The position numbers were made by a program, and so were the translations under genes. Below are positions 46,901 through 58,900 of a stretch of 64,000 nucleotides of DNA, piece by piece. The notes under the pieces were generated by a model. That model made no database searches, was not told the DNA's origin, and saw only the letters and a list, made by a program, of their open reading frames with translations. This DNA is from Porites lobata. Taxonomy: Eukaryota > Cnidaria > Anthozoa > Scleractinia > Poritidae. The DNA lies in NCBI GenBank assembly GCA_942486035.1, contig CALNXK010000039.1, forward strand, positions 1,936,501 to 2,000,500, in the 5' to 3' direction. Each line of letters opens with the position of its first letter. Position 1 is the stretch's first letter.

Positions 46901-49900
46901 TCCAGCGGCACATCCTCATTACCAGGAAGTACCCCTCTCCACAGTAGCCAACTTGTCAGCCCCTTGAAGTCTTGGAATGGCTTCTTCTTTCCCCTGCGAC
47001 GGTACGATGTGTAATTTCTTGAAATGAAACTTGCCTGGAAACGTAGCGCCCTGGAATTTTTTATTATTATTAAGTTTCAACCGAAAAAAGAGTAAGGTTA
47101 AATAATAAAGACACAAAAAAAATGCCCGCATGGAATCCTTCTAACATCGAGTAACGTTGTATCGATCATCACTGCACTATTCTTGTTACTCAGTTACTCG
47201 CTTAAATTTCATACGCGTAAGCTGACCATGTCAGTCAGACTCTCAGACCTGCCATCCCTCCCGGTTTTTTGGCTTTTCTCACGGTCTCCCGACGAAGACC
47301 TCAAATCTCCCGATTTTTGTCAGAAATCCCTCGCTGATATTAATTGTGAAATTGGGCTTTTAAAGGTTTGTTTCATACAACAAAATCTGTAGCAGACGGG
47401 ACATTTTCCGTTTTGGCTTCCATTGGGTCGTTCTCAAAGTAACCGGGGTCTGGGTACAAGTATAGCTGGCTGTGCCTTCCCGACATGCTTTCCTACGTAA
47501 GAGAAATTCAAAAGCAAAGGCGGGTTTTCAGCGTGAATCGGAAACAGTATTACATGTCGACGAAAACTCCAATTCACCTGAAAGTTCAGATGAATCCAGA
47601 CCGAAACGACAACGAAGTGCTGGTAATACGTCATTATGACGTCACAATGGCGTATTTTGTTACGAAAAACGCGTCATAGCACCATATACACTAAGTAAAA
47701 AATTACAACTTTGATTTTATACAACTTTGTCCTTGTCCCTGTACCAATACATTCATTGTTCTCGCGTTTAAAATATCCCTTAATATTGACCATATATGGT
47801 CATTTGGCGGGAAATTTGATTTTCTTTTATTAGCTGTAACTTCACGCCATTTTATCCGATTGACATGGGGCTTTCACTATACATATCTTTTTTTGTGTAG
47901 CAAAAATATCGGTAACGTTTTGAACACTGCTTTTCAAGTTTTTAATGTTGTTACCAACAATAGGTGTCACTTATCACGTCATACTTTCAAGAAACGTCAA
48001 AGATACCTTTACAATGGTGAAAATTTAAAGAAAATTTTTCTCTAATTAAGATGTTCTAATATCTTGCTTCATTTGGAATATAAACTACTCCTCTGTGAGC
48101 CAAAAATTGAATGTAAGACGTTGCGGGAAGAAAAGCCCTAGGAACCGACCATCGTGGTCCAGAATAATAGTGCGTAATTTTTAGTCACAACATAACAGTC
48201 CTTTTTTTCTTCCCCCAAGGAAACAATGTTCCAGTTCTAAGCTTAGCTTCCTGGCCTTCCGCGAAAGAGCTGGAACTAGATGACTCCCAGTACAAGGCTA
48301 TACAGATGGCGCTGACAAAAGAGTTTGCGGTTATTCAAGGACCACCAGGCACCGGGAAGACATATATTGGGCTTAAAGTAAGTGAAAATCTGAAAATTGG
48401 TCTAAGTCGACATTCAGGCTTCTTGAGAGCTAATCTGCTCTTACAAACGTGATGAAGGTGGAATTGTCTAAACATGTGGAACTGGAGGATACGACGATAC
48501 ACTTCATTATAATATCATCTCAACCTTAGCGGATAAATCAAATTCAGATACATATATATATGACGATAAGTATTGCTGAACTTGGTGGTATAGACACTTT
48601 CACGACCCATACCTAACATCCCTTTTGATTTAAGAAAATACCTTTCACTAAGAAAACAGAGGACAGTAAAAAACGCTACAATTCTAGATGGCGAAAGCTA
48701 CAAAGATGTATGCTTCCTTTTATGTACAACTGGAGAACGTTCATGTAGCCCTTTTGCATCTTTTGTATACTTTTTCTTTACGGTAAGAACAGGCCAGAGC
48801 CCCGATTTTAAGTACTAGGCGACTTTGAAAGACGCGTGCTTCACATATTTGTGGCGGATTAGAATGCCGGCTTGGTCAGAGGCCCTTTGTTTAAAACATG
48901 GCGGGATACTCGCAGCTTAAGGCAAGCATGTGCCTTGTAGCTGTCAACATAATGCTTTTTTTAACAAAACCCGATCCATGTTTTATTGAAAGTAATTGTA
49001 CAAATCTGGTACCAGACAAACCGCTTTTACGAAAACGAGAAAACAAAACTAGTTTATGGTTATTTCTCATTAATTTCACTTATCAAAACAAATATTTTCT
49101 TTCATAAGTTTTCCCGTTTCTTTCAAAACATCCTTCATTTCCGGGCGTTTCGCTGTTGTCAATGAAAGACACGTTTTATCTGTCCTCTTTTACGCGGGAA
49201 TATCAAAATTTCCATCTTTCAAAACGCGATGAAACAAAGCTCGCAGGGTACCAAAGCGCCAAAGAAGCACAATGCAGTCCCAGTGTTTTGTGAGCACCCG
49301 TTAAGAATATTGAACGCCAAAACTATTAAGTTTTGGTACAGCGAGAGGCAGCTAGTTTCTGTACCCAAAGGTTAGTGCATGGACAGGCTATCGAAAGAAA
49401 ATAAAAGGGATGCTTGCCCAATGGATAGCAGGCCTAACTATGCAGAAAAATGTCTCATTGCATCCTTGTCTGCGAGGTTAGTACAAAATTTACACTCTAG
49501 AATACATTACTCAACTCAATCAGCAACACTTTGCAAGTAGAATTGGCGATCAGTGTGGGCAATTTATGTTTCTAAGGGACGTCCGTCGCACAAAGGCTTA
49601 ACGCGCGGGGGTTTTTAGTCAATGACTGACATAAGAGTTTCCTGACAATCGACCAAGTTAGAGTGCGATAATGTGCGCGTGAACTTTGCCTACAACTGGC
49701 AATAAGCTGAATAAGCCGGAAGCTGAACACCACGAATAAGTTACTAAATTACATTGCTCAGGTTTTTTTCTTTTTTTTTCAAGTACCGGAGGGGTTTTTC
49801 GCGCATTCTGTTGCGCAGTTTGGCAGTGATGTACCGGGCATCAGACAGGTAACGCGCCGAAGCCACCATTGCACTCTTCTTTTACCAAACAGTTTTCCTA

Positions 49901-52900
49901 CAATCGTCTTAGTACCGGTCCCGTTGACGAAACCTTGCTCGAGCAAGATATGGTAATCGAGAGTCGAGAATCGAGAATCGATATTGTACTGGGGACAAGA
50001 AAAGGTCGCCGTCCAAGGAACAACTGATGCAACGCAAGAGCTTCAAGCTGCTGAGAAACGCCAATTCTGGATTACAAGCAGTGAAGGAACTCCTGAGAAG
50101 CGTCCAAATTATAAGGAACTTTGGAGGCCAGTCAGCCACGGTGATTGTCGCACCACGCATAAAGCAGAATAAATTTGTTAGCCTGGTCTTGTCTTTTCCA
50201 CAAATCACGTAAAACTATAAAGAAGGTACCACTATGAACTCTGGAAAATGAAAATTCAATAATACTATGGTTGACGACTGACAGTTTAAAAGAGAGACTA
50301 CCTTCACCTCAGAATCTTGGGCGCGCCGCCTGTAAGCTCTGAGGGAGAGGGAAGCCCCATAATTTGGCCTATTTCAGAAACAAATGACAATACAAAAATA
50401 ACCTACAATAATAATTTGGATAAATGACCGACATTTCAAAAGAGAGACTACCATCACCTCAGAATCTTGGGCGCGCCGCCTGTAAGCTCTGAGGGAGAGG
50501 GTAGCCCTATAATTAATTTGGCCTATTTCAAAAATACATGACACTACAAAAATTGCCTACAATAATAATTTGGATAAATGACCGACATTTTAAAAGAGAG
50601 ACTACCATCACCTCAGAATCTTGGGCGCGCCGCCTGTAAGCTCTGAGGGAGAGGGTAGCCCCATAATTTGGCCTATTTCGAAACAAATGACAGTACAAAG
50701 ATGACCTACAATAATAATTTGGATAAATGATCGACATTTTAAAAGAGAGACTACCTTTACCTCAGAAACTTGGGCGCGCCGCCTGTAAACTCTGAGGGAG
50801 AGGGTAGCCCCATAATTTGGCCTATTTCAGAAACAAATGACAATACAAAAATAACCTACATTTATAATTTGGATGAATGACCGACATTTCAAAAGAGAGA
50901 CTACCATCACCTCAGAATCTTGGGCGCGCCGCCTGTAAGCTCTGAGGGAGAGGGAAGCCCCATAATTTGGCCTATTTCAGAAACAAATGACAATACAAAA
51001 ATAACCTACAATAATAATTTGGATAAATGATCGACATTTTAAAAGAGAGACTACCTTCACCTCAGAAACTTGGGCGCGCCGCCTGTAAGCTCTGAGGGAG
51101 AGGGTAGCCCCATAATTAATTTGGCCTATTTCAAAAATAAATGACACTAAAAAAATTGCCCACAATAATAATTTAGATAAATGACCGACATTTTAAAAGA
51201 GAGACTACCTTTACCTCAGAAACTTGGGCGCGCCGCCTGTAAGCTCTGAGGGAGAGGGTAGCCCCATAATTAATTTGGCCTATTTCAAAAATAAATGACA
51301 CTACAAAAATTACCTACAATAATAATTTGGATAAATGACCGACATTTTAAAAGAGAGACTACCATCACCTCAGAATCTTGGGCGCGCCGCCTGTAAGCTC
51401 TGAGGGAGAGGGTAGCCCCATAATTTGGCCTATTTCAGAAACAAATGTTCCTTCCAAACCGGAGAAAGATGTGCCAGCAGAGAGTGTATTCCTACTTGTG
51501 GCTCCACAGGAAAAACTTGATACGCCGACTCGCCGTTTTCGCTTCGAAGGTCACCAATATTGACACGGCATACTACTCTTGAAAGAAGTTAAATAAGCCA
51601 TCGGAGCACTACTTTCTTAAAAGAGAGCACTTGAAAAACCATTGAAAGCGTATCAAGCCTATTTGAATCCAAATGCGGCGAGAAAACTGTAGTTATCAAT
51701 TGCGAAGCGAGCCTCGAAGATCGACTTCGAAATTTTCAATCGACCGTGAAATGAATTTATAATACCCAATTAGTCTGATCAAATTTCGCGTTTCCTTGAG
51801 ATGTCTGGTTCGTTTAATCAGAAGTACAAAGTTTCTTGACAGGCAATGTGTCCGGCGCTCTCCAAAGGTGTCTGGAGGAATGCTTAAAACTAATTACGAA
51901 AGTAACGCTTGTCTGTTATTGCAAACCGATCTGCGGTGGTTGCTGTGGAGATTAGGCCTCCTCCGGCGCGCACTAAAATCGGGGCTCTGGCCTGTTATCA
52001 GGAGCCGAGTAGTTCGGCTCCTGAGCCTCTTGTATATAGAGAATACTTCATGGAAAGTGCTGGCGTACGGTATTTACGCACGAGTTGTTGACGTATCAGA
52101 AATCGAACGAGTGAGCGCAGCGAACGAGTAAGATTTCTGATACAAAAACAACGAGTGCGTAAATACCGTACAAAGCACTTTCCATGTGGTATTGTGTTTA
52201 TTATATACATACTGAGACATTCATCATTTTGGCGGCCTTTTTATTTTAAATCTTTCAAAAATGCTAAAATTTGCCGCTACACACTTACTGCAAAATGACA
52301 ACGAAAACGAAGTACCAGCTTTTTAGCAAAAACGTTTGTTAAAAACATAAAGGACGGTAAGGATATGAGGTAATCCAAGACCTAGAAGTTATCTTAACTG
52401 TTTGTTCTCAATGCACAATTGAAAATGAGTGAATTTAAGGAAAATGGCCGGTTTGAATATTATAAGCTTAAGCTAAAATGAAAGGCAAAGTAGCTCCGAC
52501 AAAAAGCACAACAAAAGCTTACGTCTCGTTCTGTTTTTCCCTTTCCTTTGTTGTTTCGCCGGCTCTCTACCGTTTTTTTCATCAACAGTGAAACAAACGA
52601 AACTATTCCACTCCATTTCCGAAAAGTTTTTCACTTTTTTAGCAAGAAAAACTCTTTGAGGAAAACTTTTCTCGTTGAATGTGTGCGAAGCGGCGCTGCA
52701 AGCTGCAATTAAAGGCGGGAATTTTGGCGCGAAACTCACACACCTCTGTGGCTTCTGATTGGACGTATCATTTTTCTCACACGTGAAAAAACATCGTTCG
52801 CGATTCTGATTGGACGTATCATTTTTTTCACGTGTGAAAACCATCGTTCGCTCCTCTGATTGGCTAGAACTATTTTGCGTACGACAATTTACGACATAGC

Positions 52901-55900
52901 TTTTTGGTGAGTATTTCCCAGTATGTATATAATAAGGTAAGTATAATTGCTCGCATCATCACTGATATTCTTTTTTCTCAAAGGCTAGTGAGATAGAAGT
53001 AAAGCGCAAAAGGGCCAGCAAGGCGGTTAGCCATGTATATTATAAAAAAGGTTCTAGAGTACGAGTGCTCCCGCGTTTTCCTCAGGGATAGTAGAGCGAG
53101 CAAAAAAGTCGCGAGCGCGCGTGACAAGAGCCACCCACTAGTAAGGTGACTCACGTGGGGAAGAGCAGCAGACGTCTCACTTCTCCTCGCGCGTGGTAGT
53201 TTCCACTCGCGCTCGTGCATTTCTCTCCCTCAACTACTCGCAGTCTAGAGCAGTTCCCACCCTTGCTAATATCAGTAGCCGCAAAGAACGTTTATTTTTT
53301 GCCACAGATAGCCAATGTGTTGCTGCATAACAAGGCGAAATGGGACACTGGTACAGAGTTGCTTGGTGACGATATGGATGAGCGTTTGCTTCTTTCTGAG
53401 CGGCGTCCAATCCTTGTAGTCTGCTTCACCAATCATGCCCTCGATCAGTTTCTGGAAGGAATCCACAAGTTTCATCCCAAGGGTATCGTTCGCATTGGGG
53501 GACGAAGCAAGAGTGAGGTTATGAGGACTTGTAGTTTGTCAGAGCTGAAACACAAGATGCACAAGGTAAGAGTCAATTGTCACATGGAGAATGAGCTATT
53601 CTTTTCTTCGCTCCTCAACGAATGCAGTATCGAAGGTCCTGGGTCGAAGGCCTGTCAAAAACCACAGATATCTCGCGAACACCTTTTATCAACCGAGCAC
53701 ATCAAAATAGTGGTGAAAAAAGCAGAAATGCCCGTGTTTCCTTGTCCACAGTTAAAATTTGTCGTTTCTTGCAACTGAATAAGTGAGTGATGGAGATAAG
53801 GATGCGTGGCCGGTAAACGAAATTATGAAACTTGAAGCACAAGCCGAGATACAGTCTTAGCTAATTAATCCTGTATACACGAGAATAGACGTTTGTCTAT
53901 GGGAATTAGCTCATGCATCTGCAGTAAGTCAAAGTGAAATTCAGGTTAAAATGGTCATAACCAAGCCAAAAGTTTAATTCTCAGTTTCCTTTGTTTGCTA
54001 CTCACGAAAGAAAACGAGATTCGAACTACGTTGAAACCAATATAAGTTCATTTTGACTTAACTCATACCCAAAGCAATTTGCAGGACACTTGTGAATTAC
54101 ATCAAAGATGATTGTAGAAGAATCATGGATTTCCTTACTTTGGTCAGTAGCTGTTATAGATATTAACCGGTTAATTAGAATCACCTGCCACCCCAATTTA
54201 CATTCTGAAACAAGTTTTATTTCTTTCCTCTATTCAGGACAAATCAGCTCCCCTGCACATAAGACGGGCTTTTTACGATGCACACCAGGAAATGGACCAC
54301 ACAACAGCAAAGTTACAATCAGCAGCTGAAGACCTGAAAAGATGCTTTGAAAACGTGCTACACGAAGATGATCTTCGTCAACGCGCGTCATCAAGCATGA
54401 CTGTTATACATTACCAGTCTCTAAAAGAGCCTTTTGACGGATTTTTTGGGCGAAAGGACAGTGCTATTCTACACTGGTTAAATCTCTCTTGGAACTCGGC
54501 CAACCCTAACCAAGGTAAGAAGCTACTAGAGGTAGAAAAATTAAAATTGTAGACGTTAAGACGAAGTAAAACATATGCATATCTTAACGATCTAAAGTTT
54601 GTAACGACTCTCGAAATATTTAGTAAGGCAATTGCCCTTTTCTCATACCGATATTTTGGACCACTCGTAAAGCCCTGGAAGTGTTTCCTCCCCCGCGACA
54701 TACTGTGAGTTCAAATAATAAGCATCACAACTGACTGTTTCTTCTTTACTATCAGCATCTATACAACCTGTAGCAGTGTTCCCGCTAAATAGCCATTGTC
54801 GTGGACTGGAAAGAGTGTCACGAGCCAATCTAGCCACTTTTTCCCGTGTTGGTTGGTTAGGTGGATCTATTCATCTACGAGGAACTGCGAATTCATTCAT
54901 TGAAATTCCAAATCAGGCTGGGAGTGACCTGGACACTAGAACTTCAATCACACTCCTGATGCATGTGTTTCCGGTCGGAAACAGAGGTCCTATCCTAAGT
55001 TTCCACGAAGATGGCCTAGGAGTCCAAATATGGCAAGAAGGTTTGGAAGATGAAAGGGGCATTCTAACGGCTCGTTTTGTCTGGAGAGATTTTTCCCAGC
55101 CTCCAGCCCTTACAAAGGCAGTGTTGACCATGAACGCTTGGAACTTTATTGGTGCCTCTTATGACAACGATTCCGGAATTGCGCGTCTGTGGCATAATGG
55201 CAATGCAGTAGATGCGAAGTTCATAGGCAGCAAAATGGAGTTAGCAACCCAGTTTTCCATCCGAATCGGAGCCATAGCTTCTGCTCGACCAGGCTATTGC
55301 TTTCAAGGGAGGGTTCGTGACCTTCATATATTTTGTGAATCCGTTGGAAAAGAAATGGTCCGAACTGTTGGTGGAATTTCTCAGGAAGGTAATGTAGTAT
55401 GCTAGTCAATCCACAAAACTGTGCCTATTGTAGAATTATTACCCCTTCGCTTATTAAGTCAAAACTAGGGTCGAGAACAGTAGTTCTAACTGTCCCTATT
55501 TGCGCTTCTCTAAAGGTGGTGCGGCAGCACAAGATGGGGATGAAGGAGGCGAGGGGGAAGAGGAAGACGACACTGAGGATCCGGATGTGTTGTACGAAGC
55601 AGATGTTATGCAGGAGCAAAGACTCCTGGACAATGATGACGTAAGAGTGTTTGGCACGAAATCGGCGGGCCTAAAAGGAGCAAGGCTGAAGATCGTGGAT
55701 CCTTTTGCTTGTGCTGGAGGATCTGACGACGGATGGCAGGTCCAGAACGGTGATCGGCTCAAAAAGAGGTTAAAGAGAACGATCATTCAAGAGCTGAGCA
55801 AAAAGGATGTCATGCCAGATGAAAGAGCAAAAATGGTGAGATGGAAACAAAGAAAGGGAAAAACGCCCTGTTTAATTCGCCTGATTCTGGCTTCTCAAAA

Positions 55901-58900
55901 GGATTACGGAGCTTTATTTTAATTCAGTCAGCATGTGTTACATTGTGGTTTACCTTGCAAGTAGTTTTCATTTGCCTGCACTTACGCTTTAACCTTTTTT
56001 CAAATGGCCACCATTGACTGACGGCAAGAGAATCCCTTTACATAACCAGCTCCGATATTTGAACAACTATACTTACAGATCTTAAGCCTTTCCTTCATGT
56101 TTCTAAACCAAGGATTACCAGAGCATAAGTTTAAGGATATATGAATATATTTGTTCAGTGTTGGAGACATTTATACAAGAACACCATGTAAAGATGACAG
56201 AATGCATACAGATTCGACTTGACGAATCTTAACGGGAGGCTACAAAAAAATTCATCACCCATTCGCTTCACCATTGTAATCTGAAACTGCTTAGTTTAAT
56301 TTAATTCTTCTATTAACATGTAGGTACGAAATGTGTGGAGGTTAAGCGTAAAGGATCGCTGGTGTTTGTACCGACGTTGGCTTAAGGATGTGAGCGATGG
56401 GTACCGCCAAACTATTTCGCTTTTCCAGGAACAATTTGAAGAGGGTGCTAAGCGACTAAAAGACATCAAAAACATGGAGGACTTTGAGATACTCAAGAGT
56501 GCTGATGTCGTTGGCATGACTACCACGGGTATGTTTGATTAGTTCTTTAAGCAGGTTGAACTATCCATGACGAGAGGAAAAGAGTGAAAAAAGGGGTCTA
56601 AGTAAAACAGTGGTACAGTTTCTCAGTCCCCCACCCGCGCTATCTCTGCTACTGTAGTTTTAAATTAAGTGCCATAGGATTTTAGTGAACCTCGCCATGG
56701 TTTGATAACCAAACCTCTCGATGCTGCTGATAATTAAGGATTCGTTTCAGGCCATTTTATAATACGTTGAAGAATTTTGACCCCTTCTTGAGTTACTTTT
56801 TCATAACTTTCATGTAGGTGCGGCAAAGTTCCGCAAGCTGCTGCAGAGACTTGAACCGCGAATAACGATTGTAGAAGAAGCTGCTGAGGTTCTCGAGTCG
56901 CACATTGTTACTTCTCTGACTTCCGGATGCCAGCACTTGATTTTAATTGGTGATCACCAGCAACTTCGCCCCAATCCCACTGTCTATGAACTCGCCAAAG
57001 ACTACAAATTGAACGTATCCCTCTTTGAAAGAATGGTGAAAAATGGAATGCCTTTTGAGCGACTACGTCTACAGCACCGGATGAGACCGGAAATATCCAA
57101 GATGCTCGACCACATTTATTTCAACCCTAAGTTGGACAATCACGAATCAGTGCTGAATTTTGAAAACATCAAGGGCGTGAATCGTAACATGTACTTTGTG
57201 GATCATGACGAGAGCGAGGTAGGTCTCACTTTCACGAAATGGAATACTCCCTTAATGTGTAGCTGCAAATATTATCAGTATATTGCTAGCTATGTGCAAA
57301 GACAGAGGCTAGAGGACAGAGGAAAAGCCCAAAGAGAATGGTGAGAAGTTGCGGGGGGGGGGATTCTGTAAACCTCAATTTGATGAATTCGGGAGTTATC
57401 TGTACAAATGTCTTCCCCACCCAAAATTGCGCTGTCATTAGCATCTGCATTGCACAGATGACTTACTGTATTGAAGTGTAAAGACGGATTTCAATTAATA
57501 GCAGGTAGGGTTACTGGTTACCGCTTCATTTCCCAGTAGCATCCCAGAAATCTAGTGTGACCTTGGTTCGAGATTCTAATTTCTCATTCTTTACCATAAT
57601 GCACTTTCCTCCCAATAAGCTTTTGTACAGTTACACCTCCACTATTTTCACGACATTTCAATTTTTGAAATTATAGGACTATCAGGAGGAGGGAAGAAGC
57701 AGGTCGAATGAACACGAAGCAAAGTTTGTGGCTGCTCTTTGTCGCTACTTAATCCTTCAAGGTTATGAAAGGGAAAAGATTACAGTCCTAACAGCCTACA
57801 CAGGACAATTAATCCAACTGAAGAAGGAGATGCCTAAGGATTTCTTCCGTGGAGTTCGAGTGTGTGCGGTGGACAATTTCCAAGGTGAAGAAAACGACAT
57901 CATCCTGCTGTCGCTTGTTCGAAGCAATGAGGAGGGAAAAATCGGTTTTCTTCAGACTGAAAATCGGGTTTGTGTCGCACTGTCTCGGGCCAAGAAAGGT
58001 TTCTATTGCATTGGCAACATCAGTCTTTTGAAAGAAAAGAGCGAGCTGTGGAGAAAGATAATGGACGACATGGAAGAGCGTGGTAATGTCGGAAACGCTT
58101 TGACACTCTCGTGTCAAAACCACCCACGGAACGTGATTCAGGCGTCATGTGCTGATGACTTCAAGAAAGCACCCGAGGGGGGATGTACAGTGCCTTGTGC
58201 TACCAGACTAGCGTGTGGTCACGTGTGTGAAATGGTGTGTCATCCGACAGACCCGGAACATAAAGAGTACCAATGTAAGAAACCATGCGCTAAAATCCTT
58301 TGCCAAAGAAATCACATGTGTTCCAGGAGGTGTTACCAAGATTGTGGACCTTGTTTGGTGCTCGTGTTAAAAACCCTCCCACGTTGTGGCCATGTTCAGA
58401 ATGTCCCTTGCTACAAAGATCCATCTGAAGTGAAATGCACGTCACCTTGTACTAAGGTTCTACCCGGATGTGGGCATCCCTGCCAAAATATTTGCTCTGA
58501 GGCTTGTACTGTGGAGTGTACCGCCATTACACTGAAAACCTGGCCCTGTGGTCACGAAAACAAGACAGCATGTCACGTGAATCCTATGCAGACTCCTTGT
58601 AAGGCACCATGTGGAGAGACTTTGAAGTGTGAACACCCATGTGTTGGTAAGTATGGAAACAAGTTCTTTGAAGATATCGATTAACTTATCTAGCTGTTTC
58701 CTTCAACAAAACGTGGGCATCAACCAATGAAGATGCAAGTCACCTTATCAACTCTCGCTGCAGCTAGTAGAAAGTTTGATATTGATTCTCAGAGGCCATT
58801 TTAGCAATGTTCAATTTCTCGCGTTTTATTATTATTTTTTGTCTTTTCCACATATATCAGGTAATTGCAGTCTGTGTTTCCGCGGTCGAGTTCATGTTCC

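Noticed and set aside
52473..52844. 123-codon minus-strand frame with repeated EKNDTSNQ
   Set aside because: The protein repeat only reflects the roughly 50-nt tandem DNA repeat in the intron.
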